Below, piece after piece: positions 25,817 through 35,413 of a DNA stretch of 64,000 bases; positions within the stretch are counted from its first letter, which is position 1; every line of letters begins with the position of its first letter. The stretch covers positions 1,092,510 through 1,156,509 of the forward strand of contig NZ_JAULBL010000001.1 of assembly GCF_030512175.1 (NCBI RefSeq), written 5' to 3'. The notes below the pieces were generated by a model, which saw nothing but the letters and a program-made list of their open reading frames with translations, ran no database searches and was not told the origin of the DNA. The position numbers and the translations under genes are program-made. The stretch comes from Paeniglutamicibacter sulfureus. Lineage in GTDB: Bacteria; Actinomycetota; Actinomycetes; Actinomycetales; Micrococcaceae.

Positions 25817-27622
25817 TTAGACGTAGTCCTTGTACTTCTCCAGGTGGCGGACCGGGGTGGAGAGCGCGTCGCGGCGGAACGGGTCGCCCAGTTCGCGGGT
25901 GCACATGATCTCGATGACGGTGGTCTTGCCGTCGACCATCTGGTTGTTCAGGGCTTCCTTGAGTGCCGCCCCGACGTTTTCCAGCTTGTCCACGACGATG
26001 CCCTCGGCGCCCATGCTGCGGGCCATCTCGGCGAAGGATTCGCCGTTGTCCAGCTCTCCGGCGATGAAGCGGCGGTTGTAGAACTCGACCTGGTTCTTCT
26101 TCTCCGCGCCCCACTGGCGGTTGCGGAAGACGATCGCGGTGACCGGCAGGTCGTGGCGGACCGCGGTGAGGACCTCGCCCATGCTCATGGCCCAGGCGCC
26201 GTCGCCCGCGTAGGCGATGGCCGGGCGGTGCGGCGCCGCGGCCTTGGCACCGATCATGGTCGGCAGCGCGTAGCCGCAGTTCCCGAAGGACATGGGGGCG
26301 AAGAAGCTGCGCGGCTTCTCGAAGCGCAGGTAGCTGTGCGCCACGGAGTTGATGTTTCCGATGTCGGTGGAGATCATGACGTCCTCCGGCATGGCCTTTT
26401 CAAGTTCGCGCAGCACCTGGCGCGGGTGCAGCCAGTTGCCCTCTTCGCCTTCGGCCTCGGCGATCACGTCGAGCGAGTACTCGTCCTGCTCGTGGGTCCA
26501 CTCGGAGAGCTCCTGCTCCCAGGCTTCCTTTTCGGCCTTGATGTTCGCTGCGCGTTCGGCTTTGGTCGCATCCGATGCCAGTTCGATGCCCTCGAGACGC
26601 TTGGAGAGCTCAATGGCAACCGCCTTGGCATCGCCGGTGATTCCGACCGCGATCTTCTTCACCAGACCGAGCTTGGTGTGGTCCGCATCGATCTGGATGA
26701 TCTTGGCCTCGGTGGGCCAGTAGGCCTGGCCGTACTGCGGCAGGGTGCCGAACGGGCCGAGCCGGGTGCCCAAGGCGATGACGACGTCGGCCTCGGAGAT
26801 CAGCTTCATGCCAGCCTTGGATCCCTGGTAACCCAGCGGGCCCGCCCACAGCGGGTGGCTGGCCGGGAAGGAGTCATTGTGCTGGTAGCTGTTGACCACC
26901 GGTGCACCCAGGCGCTCGGCCAGGGCCTTGGCTTCCTCCACACCGTCTGCCATGACCACGCCGCCGCCGGAGACGATGACAGGGTTCTTGGCGGTCTTGA
27001 GCAACTCGATGGCCTCGTCCAGGGACTTGGTGCCACCTGCACCGCGGTCAACGCGGCGCGGGGCGGGGATCTCGGTGATGGATTCGCCGTAGAAGTAGTC
27101 GCGCGGGATGTTCAGCTGCGTCGGACCGTTTTCGCTCATGGCGCGGTCGAAGCAGCGGGCGGTGAATTCGGCCATGCGGTTCGGGTGGGTTACGTGGCCC
27201 TGGTACTTGGTGAATTCCTGGAACATCGGGAGTTGGTTGGCCTCCTGGAAGCCGCCCAGGCCGATGGTGTTGGTTCCGGCTTCCGGGGTGATGATGACGA
27301 CCGGGCTGTGTGCCCAGTAGGCGGCGGCGATGCCGGTGACGCAGTTGGAGATGCCCGGGCCGTTCTGCCCGATGACCACGCCGTGGCGGCCGGAAGCGCG
27401 TGCGTAGCCGTCGGCCATGTGGGCGGCGCCCTGTTCGTGCACGACGGGTACCAGGCGGATGCCGGCCGGGGCGAAGATATCCATGGCGTCCATGAAGGCG
27501 GAGCCCATGATGCCGAAGATGTCGGTGACGTCGTTGGACACCAGCGTCTCAACGAAGGCTTCCGACGACGTCATCTTCTGCGCGCCCTGGACGACCTCGC
27601 GGGATGTGGCCTTTTCAGTCAT
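25817..27622 (-). CDS. xsc: Sulfoacetaldehyde acetyltransferase
   Basis: The 601-residue thiamine-diphosphate enzyme desulfonates sulfoacetaldehyde with phosphate, giving acetyl phosphate and sulfite; it is the key step of taurine and isethionate breakdown. Diagnostic features: VTDIFGIMGSAFMDAMDIF (~33) and VVHEQGAAHMADGYARASG (~60), with the activating Glu; ThDP motif YAGDGAWAMSMGE (~470); and the Xsc-type QWGAEKKNQVEFYNRR stretch (~505). Length matches characterised enzymes (~590-600). ATG 27622 follows AGGAGA. IclR regulator and CobST-like genes are divergent; pta, aminotransferase and exporter genes lie 4-11 kb away. It is probably induced through the IclR protein. Confidence 0.95.
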   Translation of the reverse strand: MTEKATSREVVQGAQKMTSSEAFVETLVSNDVTDIFGIMGSAFMDAMDIFAPAGIRLVPVVHEQGAAHMADGYARASGRHGVVIGQNGPGISNCVTGIAAAYWAHSPVVIITPEAGTNTIGLGGFQEANQLPMFQEFTKYQGHVTHPNRMAEFTARCFDRAMSENGPTQLNIPRDYFYGESITEIPAPRRVDRGAGGTKSLDEAIELLKTAKNPVIVSGGGVVMADGVEEAKALAERLGAPVVNSYQHNDSFPASHPLWAGPLGYQGSKAGMKLISEADVVIALGTRLGPFGTLPQYGQAYWPTEAKIIQIDADHTKLGLVKKIAVGITGDAKAVAIELSKRLEGIELASDATKAERAANIKAEKEAWEQELSEWTHEQDEYSLDVIAEAEGEEGNWLHPRQVLRELEKAMPEDVMISTDIGNINSVAHSYLRFEKPRSFFAPMSFGNCGYALPTMIGAKAAAPHRPAIAYAGDGAWAMSMGEVLTAVRHDLPVTAIVFRNRQWGAEKKNQVEFYNRRFIAGELDNGESFAEMARSMGAEGIVVDKLENVGAALKEALNNQMVDGKTTVIEIMCTRELGDPFRRDALSTPVRHLEKYKDYV

Positions 27623-27717
27623 TACAAGTCTCCTTCGGGGATCAAGACCTCGCAATCGCGAAAAGTCTCAAAAAATGATTCGAACTGCTCCCAAAAACGG
27701 GATTGATGACAAAGCTA

Positions 27718-27733
27718 TGCGACTCACGTCACA
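27718..27733. promoter_or_regulatory. CRP/GlxR-like site in the xsc-iclR gap
   Basis: TGCGA-N6-TCACA differs from the actinobacterial CRP/GlxR consensus TGTGA-N6-TCACA at one base. Position between divergent genes suits global carbon control. Confidence 0.45.
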
Positions 27734-27780
27734 TCAGTCAAGCCCCTATTCCATTTATTCTTCGTCCTGATACGATTTAT

Positions 27781-27794
27781 TGAAACTTCGTTCA
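27781..27794. promoter_or_regulatory. IclR-type operator candidate
   Basis: TGAA-N6-TTCA lies 20 bases before the IclR gene; IclR-family sites commonly have such inverted TGAAC-like halves. It would also cover the iclR promoter, giving autoregulation. Confidence 0.35.
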
Positions 27795-27813
27795 TCGGCA
27801 GATTGGATCGATC

Positions 27814-28653
27814 ATGGAAAATCTCACGGAACCGGAGCTCGGGCCCGCGGGCGCTGTCCAGGGAGAAACACCGGCCCTGCGCCTGTTCGCGCTGCTGGAG
27901 TTGATCACCACGCGCGACCAGCTCTTCACCTTGCAGTCGCTGGTGGACCAAACGGGACTTCCGAAGCCCACGCTGCACCGCATGCTGCAACAACTCGAAG
28001 GCGCCAACCTGCTGACCCGGCAGTCCGACGGCAGGCATTACGGCACCGGCTCGCGCATGCGCCGCATGGCCGAGGACGTGCTGCTCAATGACACCCGGCA
28101 CGGCACGCGGCACGCCATCCTGCGGGGCCTGGTCGATGAGATCGGCGAGAGCTGCAACATCACCGCCCTGTCCGGCAACGAGGTCATCTACCTCGACCGC
28201 GTCGAGACCAACGAGCCCTTGCGCGTGCACCTGGGCCCCGGATCCCGGGTGCCGGTGCATTGCTCGGCCAGCGGAAAGCTGATCCTTGCCCAGTTCGGGC
28301 CCACCCAGCGCGAACGCGTCCTGGCCACGGGACCCCTGCAACGCTTCACGGCCCACACGCTCACCGACAAAGCGGAAATCGAGGCCGAACTGGCCCGGAT
28401 CCGGATCGACGGATACGCCGAGGACCGCCAGGAATACCTGGACGGGCTGGTTTGCCTGGCGGTGCTGGTTCCCAATCCGGCCGGGCGCTCGAACCTCTGC
28501 ATCGCGGTGCAGGCCCCCATGATGCGCAAGAGCTCGGAGGACCTGCTCAAGTTGCTGCCCGCACTTCGCCGAGCGGCCGAGAGCATCTCGCGCATCGAAG
28601 ACCACGCGGACCTGGGTTCCCCGGAGTCCGAACCCATCGCGGCGGGATGGTGA
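27814..28653 (+). CDS. IclR-family transcriptional regulator of the xsc region
   Basis: The 279-residue protein has an N-terminal winged helix ([13 protein letters not shown] to [16 protein letters not shown], residues ~20-70) and the C-terminal IclR effector domain ([21 protein letters not shown], ~110; [12 protein letters not shown], ~150; CLAVLVPNP, ~215). Such regulators sense small organic acids. It is divergent from xsc across a 190-base gap with CRP-like and IclR-like sites and is followed six bases later by the CobS-like gene, so it should control one or both. Its effector may be sulfoacetaldehyde, taurine or an acetyl metabolite; the sequence cannot tell. Confidence 0.9.
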   Translation: MENLTEPELGPAGAVQGETPALRLFALLELITTRDQLFTLQSLVDQTGLPKPTLHRMLQQLEGANLLTRQSDGRHYGTGSRMRRMAEDVLLNDTRHGTRHAILRGLVDEIGESCNITALSGNEVIYLDRVETNEPLRVHLGPGSRVPVHCSASGKLILAQFGPTQRERVLATGPLQRFTAHTLTDKAEIEAELARIRIDGYAEDRQEYLDGLVCLAVLVPNPAGRSNLCIAVQAPMMRKSSEDLLKLLPALRRAAESISRIEDHADLGSPESEPIAAGW

Positions 28654-28658
28654 GGGAA

Positions 28659-29645
28659 ATGAACCCGGAAGCCACCCCCCTCGCGCAGCAGGAATTGGTC
28701 TCCGTCCGCGAGACCTTCGGCATCGACAGCGACCTGCGGGCCCCCAAGTTCACCGAAACCTCGGACCACGTCCCGGCCATCGACCCTGCCTACCGGTTCA
28801 ACCCGGATGTCACCGTGGCCATCCTCGCCGGATTCACCCACAACAGCCGGGTCATGATCCAGGGTTTGCACGGCACGGGAAAATCCACGCACATCGAGCA
28901 GGTTGCGGCGCGGCTGAATTGGCCCCTCATGAGGGTGAACCTCGATGGGCACATCAGCCGGCTCGACCTGGTCGGCAAGGACACCGTGGTGATCCAGGAC
29001 GGCCAGCCGGCCACCAAGTTCCAGGAAGGCGTGGTTCCCTGGGCCATGGTCCAGCCCATGGCCCTGGTCTTCGACGAATACGATGCGGGGCGGCCCGATG
29101 TCATGTTCGTGGTCCAGCGGCTGCTGGAACGCGACGGCGGATTCACGCTACCCGACCAGAACCGCGTGATCCGCCCCCACCCGCACTTTCGGCTCTTTGC
29201 CACGGCGAACACCGTTGGACTCGGAAACCTCAACGGCCTCTACCACGGGGTGCAGCGGCTGAACCACGCCCAGCTGGACCGGTGGAACATCGTTGCCGCC
29301 CTCGACTACCTTCCGGTGGACGAAGAGGTCCGGATCGTTGCCTCCCGTGTTCCCGAGCTGGCACGAACCCCTGCCGGACTGGAGCTGGTTCGGTCCATGG
29401 TGGACGTTGCGAACCTCACCCGCGACGGCTTCGCCGCCGGGGACATCTCCACCCTGATGTCACCACGCACGGTGATCACCTGGGCCCAGAACGTTTCCAT
29501 CTTCCGCGATCCGGCACTGGCCTTCAGGCTCTCCTTCGTCAACAAGTGCGACGAGGCCGAGCGCTTCATCGTGTCCGAGTACTACCAGCGTGCCATGGCC
29601 ACCGAACTCGACGAGTCCTACGCACTCGTTCCCGTCGGGGCCTAG
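28659..29645 (+). CDS. CobS-like AAA+ ATPase (MoxR class), sulfonate island
   Basis: The 328-residue protein matches cobaltochelatase subunit CobS over its length: an N-terminal CobS-type segment, Walker [21 protein letters not shown] (~residue 75), [16 protein letters not shown] (~95), Walker [16 protein letters not shown] (~135) and the sensor region [11 protein letters not shown]. CobS works with CobT and CobN to insert cobalt into corrin. No CobN or cobalamin gene is in the window, so here it more likely forms an AAA+/VWA chaperone that activates a metalloenzyme, as MoxR-type pairs do. ATG 28659 lies five bases after the IclR stop; ATG 28647, overlapping it, is an alternative. It is paired with the VWA gene 16 bases downstream. 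Confidence 0.88.
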   Translation: MNPEATPLAQQELVSVRETFGIDSDLRAPKFTETSDHVPAIDPAYRFNPDVTVAILAGFTHNSRVMIQGLHGTGKSTHIEQVAARLNWPLMRVNLDGHISRLDLVGKDTVVIQDGQPATKFQEGVVPWAMVQPMALVFDEYDAGRPDVMFVVQRLLERDGGFTLPDQNRVIRPHPHFRLFATANTVGLGNLNGLYHGVQRLNHAQLDRWNIVAALDYLPVDEEVRIVASRVPELARTPAGLELVRSMVDVANLTRDGFAAGDISTLMSPRTVITWAQNVSIFRDPALAFRLSFVNKCDEAERFIVSEYYQRAMATELDESYALVPVGA

Positions 29646-29661
29646 GGAAGCCGGGCACGCC

Positions 29662-31380
29662 ATGAGTGCAGCCCAGGCCCCCGCGCGCCGCGCCCAGGAA
29701 ATCAGGGAACTGTGCGGAGCGTCCCTGCGCGCCCTCGGCGCCGATCCGCGGCTCGAACTGCTCGGTTCCCGCCCATACCGCGGCACCGTCGTGCTTCCGT
29801 TCAATGCCCCGCACCTCTATCCGCCGGCGGCAGGGGCCGGCTTCACGTCGTTTCGCGGTGCCGCCGATGGGATGGCCCTGCGCGTGCTGCATTCGGACAC
29901 CGCCGCGCACTTGGCCCTGCTCCCGCACTCCCCCAGTGCCAGGCTGGTCTTTGAAGTGCTGGAACAATTCCGCTGCGAATCCCTGGCGACCCTGCCAGGG
30001 GTCATCGAGAATCTCCGGGCCCGGCACGTCGCATGGTCCAAGGAATACATCGCCTCCGGGCTGACCGAAACCGCCCTGGGCATGCTCCTCTACACGATCT
30101 TCCAGGTGGCCCGCTCGCGGATCAGCTCGGAGCCGGTGGTCCTTGAATCCGAGGACATGATCGAGGCGACCCGAGCGAACCTGTCTTCGACGCTCGGCCC
30201 GTTGCTCCCGGGCCTTCGCCGGTACAAGCACGACCAGGCCGAGTTCGCCCAGCATGCGCTGCTGGTCGCCGAACTTGTCGCGGAGGCCGTCAGCGCCCTG
30301 GAATCCCCGGCACCTGCCCGCAAGGGCGCCAAGGAAAAGCAAGCCAAGGCGCCGGAGTTTTCCCTGCTGGTGGATGTCGAACACGATGCAGCTGCCATCG
30401 GGACATCCGGCAGCGCAACCAGCGGCGCCCTTGATTCCTCGCCCGAGGGATACACCGTGTTTACCCGCGCCTACGACAAGATCTCCCCGGCCACCACACT
30501 GGTGCGCGAGGACCTGCTTCGCAGCTACCGCGAGCGCATCGCCGCCCGGGTGCACACCGAGGCGGTGAACGTGCAGCTGCTGGCCAAGTCCCTGCAGTCG
30601 CTGCTCTGCGTTCCCGGGCGCTCGGACTACGATTCGGGCACGGAGGAGGGCCTGCTCGACGGAACCCGGCTGGGCCAATTGGTGGCCTCGCCCACCGAGC
30701 GCCGGCTGTTCAAGACCGAGCGCTTCGAACCTTCCGCGGCCGCGACCCTCACATTCCTGGTGGACTGTTCCGGCTCCATGAAGGAGCATGCGGAAGGACT
30801 CGCGGCATTCCTTGACGTGCTGGCTCGGGCACTGGAACGCATCGAGGTGCCCTGCGAGGTGCTGGGCTACACCACCGGCACTTGGAACGGCGGCCGGGCG
30901 CTGAAGGACTGGCGCCGCGCAGGCACCCCGCCGAATCCGGGGCGGCTGAACGAACTGAGCCACGTGGTTTTCAAGGATGCGGCGACCTCGTGGCGCACCG
31001 GGCGCCTGGGGCTTGCAGCGATGCTCAAGCCGACGCTCTACCGCGAGGGAATCGACGGGGAGGCCGTGCGCTGGGCCTTGGGCCGGCTCGGGCAGCGGGA
31101 CGAGGAACGCAAGATCCTGGTGGTGCTCTCCGACGGCAGCCCCGCGGACGGCGCCACGGCAAACGCCAACGACGAGAACTACCTGCAGCACGACCTCGCC
31201 AATGTGCTGCGCGAGGCCGAGGCGGCCGGCGGCACCACGATTCTGGGGCTTGGCCTGGGACTGGACATGAGTCCGTATTTCAGGCGCAACGCCATCCTGG
31301 ACGCGGGCCGGCTGGGCGGTTCGGAAACCGTGCGTGACCTGTTGGGCCTGTTGGAGCGCTCGTTGCGTTCAGTGCGCTGA
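29662..31380 (+). CDS. CobT-like VWA-domain protein, partner of the CobS-like ATPase
   Basis: The 572-residue protein has the CobT layout: a helical N-terminal part (~1-200), a short low-complexity Lys/Ala linker (~215-230), and a C-terminal von Willebrand A domain with the MIDAS motif VDCSGSMKEH (~370) and LSDGSPADG (~490). Length is near CobT (~600), but the usual long acidic middle segment is reduced. With the CobS-like ATPase it should form a ring-shaped remodelling complex that handles a metal centre or client enzyme. It is last in the iclR-cobS-cobT transcription unit and ends before a strong bidirectional terminator. Client unknown; sulfite-handling or taurine-oxidising metalloenzymes elsewhere in the genome are possible. 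Confidence 0.85.
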   Translation: MSAAQAPARRAQEIRELCGASLRALGADPRLELLGSRPYRGTVVLPFNAPHLYPPAAGAGFTSFRGAADGMALRVLHSDTAAHLALLPHSPSARLVFEVLEQFRCESLATLPGVIENLRARHVAWSKEYIASGLTETALGMLLYTIFQVARSRISSEPVVLESEDMIEATRANLSSTLGPLLPGLRRYKHDQAEFAQHALLVAELVAEAVSALESPAPARKGAKEKQAKAPEFSLLVDVEHDAAAIGTSGSATSGALDSSPEGYTVFTRAYDKISPATTLVREDLLRSYRERIAARVHTEAVNVQLLAKSLQSLLCVPGRSDYDSGTEEGLLDGTRLGQLVASPTERRLFKTERFEPSAAATLTFLVDCSGSMKEHAEGLAAFLDVLARALERIEVPCEVLGYTTGTWNGGRALKDWRRAGTPPNPGRLNELSHVVFKDAATSWRTGRLGLAAMLKPTLYREGIDGEAVRWALGRLGQRDEERKILVVLSDGSPADGATANANDENYLQHDLANVLREAEAAGGTTILGLGLGLDMSPYFRRNAILDAGRLGGSETVRDLLGLLERSLRSVR

Positions 31381-31422
31381 ACGGGGGGGGACCGCTCCGA
31401 GCGAAGAGATAGCGCGAAAAGG

Positions 31423-31467
31423 GGAACAGTGCGGGGCCGAAAGATTCGTTCGGCCCCGCACCGTTCC
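31423..31467. terminator. Strong bidirectional terminator
   Basis: A 13-bp perfect stem (31429-31441 with 31449-31461), extended by GGAAC/GTTCC after one mismatch, separates the converging cobT-like and YeiH-like genes. Confidence 0.8.
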
Positions 31468-31505
31468 CTCACGACTTGTGGCGGGCGTTGTCTCCCGCCG
31501 TCGTA

Positions 31506-32612
31506 CTACATCTGCAGCAGGAGCACCCCCGCGTAGCCAAGTCCGGCAATCAACGCCCAGGAACACATGGCCATCAGGATCGAGGCCCCCTTCGAGGCGA
31601 AAAGCTGGCGGATCCGCACGGCCGAACCCAGTCCGAAGAGCGCGGCGGCCAACACCACGTCCTGCACGATCGTCACGGCCTCCAGGACCTCGGTGGGTAC
31701 GTTGAAGATCGAGCGCACCGCCACCAGCACCACGAATCCAATGATGAATCCCGGAACAATCGGCGGAAGCTTCAGGCCTTTTTCACCGTCACCGGCCCGG
31801 CCGTTGCGCCGGCTGATGATGCCGGCTGCGGCTACCATCGGGGCCAGGGTCAGCACTCGGGTGAGCTTGATGACGATGGCAATGGCCAGCGCGGATGCCC
31901 CGGCGGTCTGCGCGGTGGCAACGACCTGGCCGACGTCGTGGACCGAGGCGCCGACCCACTGGCCGAAGGCCTCCGGGCCCAACCCCAGCGGACGCATCAG
32001 CAGCGGCAGCACGGCAATGGCCAGGGTGCCGCACAAAGTCACCAGCGCCACGGGGATTACGGTGTCCTCGTCCTTTGACCTGCGCACCGCGCTCATCGCA
32101 CCGATGGCGGAGGCACCGCAGATGGAGAAGCCGGTGGCGATCAACAGCGGCTGGTCTCCCGGCAAGCGGAACGCCTTGCCCAGCAGGTAGGTGCCGCCGA
32201 AAGCCAGCAACACGACCAGCACCACCACCCCGAAGGTCGCCCAACCCAGCTCAAGCACATCGACGATGCTCAGTTTCAGGCCCAGCAGCACAATGCCGGC
32301 CCGCATGAGTTTCTTCCCCGCGAAGCCCAGCCCCCTCTGCCAGGGCCCTTCCACCAGCCGGCCCGTCCCCGGGAGGTTTGCGGACAGGATGCCCAGCACC
32401 ACGGCCGTGGTCATGACCGGGATCGAGGGGACGAGCAGGTGGACCAGGAAGGACAGCGGGACCACCACGGCGCAGACCGCCAGCCCGGCCCAATGCCCGG
32501 TGACCCAGGCGCGCGCGCGGGCCCGCCGGGTAGGTCTCACGGGAGCGACGGGCGTCGGTGCGCCGCCCCCGGTCGGAGGCCGCACTGCCGGCTCATGTGT
32601 TTGATGCACCAT
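31506..32612 (-). CDS. YeiH-family putative sulfate/sulfite exporter
   Basis: The 368-residue membrane protein (about 10 helices) belongs to the COG2855/YeiH family: MTTAVVLGILSANLPGT near the start, RAGIVLLGLKLS (~110), TGFSICGASAIGAMSAV (~165) and ASVHDVGQVVATAQTAG (~225) are its conserved loops. Members near sulfonate-degrading genes are predicted to expel the sulfite or sulfate that Xsc releases. ATG 32612 follows AAGGAG; the start upstream at 32705 has no support. It is the last gene of the leftward run from the aminotransferase and permease. Transport of sulfur oxyanions is inferred from context, not visible in the sequence. Confidence 0.88.
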   Translation of the reverse strand: MVHQTHEPAVRPPTGGGAPTPVAPVRPTRRARARAWVTGHWAGLAVCAVVVPLSFLVHLLVPSIPVMTTAVVLGILSANLPGTGRLVEGPWQRGLGFAGKKLMRAGIVLLGLKLSIVDVLELGWATFGVVVLVVLLAFGGTYLLGKAFRLPGDQPLLIATGFSICGASAIGAMSAVRRSKDEDTVIPVALVTLCGTLAIAVLPLLMRPLGLGPEAFGQWVGASVHDVGQVVATAQTAGASALAIAIVIKLTRVLTLAPMVAAAGIISRRNGRAGDGEKGLKLPPIVPGFIIGFVVLVAVRSIFNVPTEVLEAVTIVQDVVLAAALFGLGSAVRIRQLFASKGASILMAMCSWALIAGLGYAGVLLLQM

Positions 32613-32738
32613 GAAGGTGGCTCCTTCGAAGAATGACATTGGCGTGGTGCGGCCGCACGCACCAGGGGATTCTCCCGTCGGGGGCTGCGGACGCACCACG
32701 ATCAATGTGGTGGGTACGTTGACAATTCTGCCTGCTAA

Positions 32739-34295
32739 TCAGGCTCCGGGCGTCACGGCCGGGGTGCCGGACTTCAGTTTGGTGCCTTCCGGGCGCGGGG
32801 CACCCAGGACCAGGATGTCGACCTGTTCGTCGGTCAGGGTCTTGTTGTGCCTACGGCGCATCAGGAAGAATACGACGCCCAGCAAGGTCCAGACGACCAG
32901 CGCCGTCATGGATTCCTTGCCCAGCACGCCCGGGGAACCCGGGATCAGCAGCAGCCCCATGAAGACCAGGGCCGTCACGGCGCCCAGCGCGCTGAGCACC
33001 TTCTTGGAGGTGGAGCGGGTGCCCTCGAGGTCTCCGGGGCACTCGATGGAGTTGGTCGGGCGGAAGATCTTGAACGCGCACAGGCAGGTGTAGAGGTAGG
33101 CAACCGTCACGCCCACCGCGGACATGTCAACGACCCAGGTCAGTGCCGCGCGGCCGAACCACGGGCTGATCAGGCAGACGGCCCCGACGAAGATGACGCC
33201 GACGTATGGGGTCTTGTACTTGGGGTGCAGGCGGGCGAACATCTTCGGGACCATCTGCGCCCGGCCCATGCCCAGCAGGATGCGGCTGGCCGAGACGTAG
33301 AAGCCGTTCAGGCCGGTGCTCACTCCCATGGTGATGCCGATGGTCAGCAGCAGCAGGCCGGATCCGCCCAGCACGCCGGTCAATGCGTCCGCGGTGCCCC
33401 AGGCCGAGTCGCCGGCAACGAGGGCCTCCCACGGGGCGGCCATGGCGACGGCGGCGATCATGGCCGCGTAGAGCAGGGCTGCGGCCAGAAGTGCCAGCAC
33501 GATCAGCTTCATGGCCTTGGCCGGCGGGAAATCGAATTCCTCTGCCGCCTGCGGCACGTTGTCGAAACCGATGAAGGCCCAGGGTGCGATGGCGACAATC
33601 GCGGCGATCGCGGCGACCGGGTTCACGCCCTCCGGAAAGGCCGGAAGCGCGTTGGAGAAGAGGACCTGCGGGCTGGCGATGACCGCCACCAGGATGCAGG
33701 CCACGGCGACGAGCATGATGACGCAGGCGATGAACTGGATGCGGCCGGAGAGGGCGGTGCCGCGGATGTTGAGGTAGGCGAAAACCGCCAGGGCGACCAT
33801 GGAGATGAGCACCTCGACGATGTACACGTCGAAACCTGCCACGGTGTATAGGTATCCCTGTTGGACCACGTCCGGCATGAGCTTGCGGAAGAGCAGGGCC
33901 AGCGCCGAGGCGTTAAGGGCCACGATGCAGGTGTAGCCAAGGGTCAGGAACCAGCCGCAGAAGAAGGCGTGGGTCCGTCCGAAGCCGACCAGGGCGAAGG
34001 CCAACTCGCCGCCGGAGACGGGAAATGACTTGATCAGGAACCCGTAGCTGACGGCAATGAGCACCATCAGTGCGCCACCGATCAGGAAGCCGGAGACCGC
34101 TCCGAGCGGTCCTCCCATGGCCAGCCAGTCGGTGGGGAGGATGAACGCACCCCAACCCACGGCGGAGCCCAGGGCAATGGCCCAGACCCAGTGGGCCTTG
34201 AGTGTTTTTTCCATGCGCTCGGGCTGGCCGTTGTCCGGACCTGCCGATGCCGATGCCATGGGAGTAACCACCGTCTTGTCTGTTGTGGCTTTCAT
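32739..34295 (-). CDS. APC-superfamily permease, probable taurine/amine importer
   Basis: A 518-residue carrier with about 12 transmembrane helices. WVWAIALGSAVGWGAFILPTD (~residue 35) is TM1 of an APC branch common in amine and amino-sulfonate loci, and AIAPWAFIGFDNVPQAAEEF (~240) is its TM6 motif. It sits 80 bases downstream of pta and is followed by the sulfate exporter on the same strand, so it most likely imports the substrate of the aminotransferase, taurine or a related amine, by ion symport; no TauABC importer is present. ATG 34295 has GAGG six bases upstream. Confidence 0.85.
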   Translation of the reverse strand: MKATTDKTVVTPMASASAGPDNGQPERMEKTLKAHWVWAIALGSAVGWGAFILPTDWLAMGGPLGAVSGFLIGGALMVLIAVSYGFLIKSFPVSGGELAFALVGFGRTHAFFCGWFLTLGYTCIVALNASALALLFRKLMPDVVQQGYLYTVAGFDVYIVEVLISMVALAVFAYLNIRGTALSGRIQFIACVIMLVAVACILVAVIASPQVLFSNALPAFPEGVNPVAAIAAIVAIAPWAFIGFDNVPQAAEEFDFPPAKAMKLIVLALLAAALLYAAMIAAVAMAAPWEALVAGDSAWGTADALTGVLGGSGLLLLTIGITMGVSTGLNGFYVSASRILLGMGRAQMVPKMFARLHPKYKTPYVGVIFVGAVCLISPWFGRAALTWVVDMSAVGVTVAYLYTCLCAFKIFRPTNSIECPGDLEGTRSTSKKVLSALGAVTALVFMGLLLIPGSPGVLGKESMTALVVWTLLGVVFFLMRRRHNKTLTDEQVDILVLGAPRPEGTKLKSGTPAVTPGA

Positions 34296-34375
34296 TTTAA
34301 CCTCGTTCTCGGGTGGTGGCGGCGATGCCACCGCTTGCGAAGACCGGCCGCCCCGGCAGGGGCGGGACCGGTGGA

Positions 34376-35389
34376 TCAAGATTTCTGGGATTGCAACATG
34401 CTGATGAGTGAAACGTTGACGATGTCCGCGACGCTTGCGCCGCGGGAGAGGTCGTTGACCGGCGCGGCCAGCCCCTGCAGGATTGGCCCGTAGGCCTGGG
34501 CACCGGCGAGCCTTTGGGTGATCTTGTACCCGATGTTTCCGGCCGCCAGGTTGGGAAAGATGAAGACATTTGCGTGTCCGGCCACCGTTGAGCCCGGGGC
34601 CTTGGACGCGGCCACCGATTCGAGCAATGCGGCGTCGAATTGCAGTTCCCCGTCGATGCTCAGTGTTGGCTCGGCCGCCAGGGCCAGGGCGGTTGCCGCG
34701 CGGACCGTGGAAATGCTTTCGTGCTCCGCGGATCCGGCGGTGGAAAAGGAGAGCATGGCGACGGCCGGTTCTTCGCCGGTGAGGATGGCGAAGGTCCGTG
34801 CCGTGGCGCGGGCGATGTGCGCCAATTGGGTGGCGTCGGGCGTCGGGATGACGGCGCAGTCGCCGTATCCCACATAGCGCCCGTCGGCCAGCCGCATCAG
34901 GAAGGAGGAGGAAATGCTGCCGGCACCCGGGTCCGTGCCCACCACGCGCAGTGCCGCTCTCAGCACGTCGGCGGTGGGCCGGGTGGCCCCGGCGACGACG
35001 GCCGAGGCCAGCCCCGCCGGAACCGCCGCGACCGCCAGGAACAACGGGTCATCCATCCACCCCGCTGTCTTGGCGGGGCCGAGGCCGGCGACCTTGCCGG
35101 CCAGGAGCGTCCCGGCGGCACTGTCGCGCAGCTCGGCCACGCACAGGACGGTGGTGGCGTCGGTGAGCGTGACGCCTTCGGCGAGCGCCATCGCCTTGAT
35201 GCACTCGCGCTCCCCCACCAGGATGGTCTCGACGCCGATCTCGCCCAGCACCCCGGCCGCGGCAATGGCCCGCGGATCGTGCCCGTCGGCAAGGATGACT
35301 GGTCCGCGGGAACCTTGGTCCGGGCCTGCCAGGAATCGGGCCAGGATTTTTTCGTCGACACCCGGGGGTCTCACCGTTGCGATGGCCAT
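34376..35389 (-). CDS. pta: Phosphate acetyltransferase
   Basis: The 337-residue enzyme is a short, single-domain Pta. Conserved stretches include GPVILADGHDPRAIAAA (~30), MLSFSTAGSAEHE (~215), DGELQFDAALLESVAASKAPGSTVAGHANVFIFPNL (~245-280, several Pta motifs) and GNIGYKITQRLAGAQAYGPILQG (~285-308). It converts the acetyl phosphate made by Xsc into acetyl-CoA. It lies 24 bases from the aminotransferase gene and 80 from the permease gene, as in known xsc-pta clusters. ATG 35389 follows GGGAGGAA. Confidence 0.92.
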   Translation of the reverse strand: MAIATVRPPGVDEKILARFLAGPDQGSRGPVILADGHDPRAIAAAGVLGEIGVETILVGERECIKAMALAEGVTLTDATTVLCVAELRDSAAGTLLAGKVAGLGPAKTAGWMDDPLFLAVAAVPAGLASAVVAGATRPTADVLRAALRVVGTDPGAGSISSSFLMRLADGRYVGYGDCAVIPTPDATQLAHIARATARTFAILTGEEPAVAMLSFSTAGSAEHESISTVRAATALALAAEPTLSIDGELQFDAALLESVAASKAPGSTVAGHANVFIFPNLAAGNIGYKITQRLAGAQAYGPILQGLAAPVNDLSRGASVADIVNVSLISMLQSQKS

Positions 35390-35413
35390 GGGACGGTTTC
35401 CTCCCATTGCCCG

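Noticed and set aside
25466-27706. Open frame of 746 codons on the plus strand
   Set aside because: Antisense to xsc and part of dadA, with no recognisable domain.
28659-31380. Cobalamin biosynthesis as the role of the CobS/CobT-like pair
   Set aside because: No CobN or corrin gene is nearby and the context is sulfonate catabolism; B12 function is possible but not supported.
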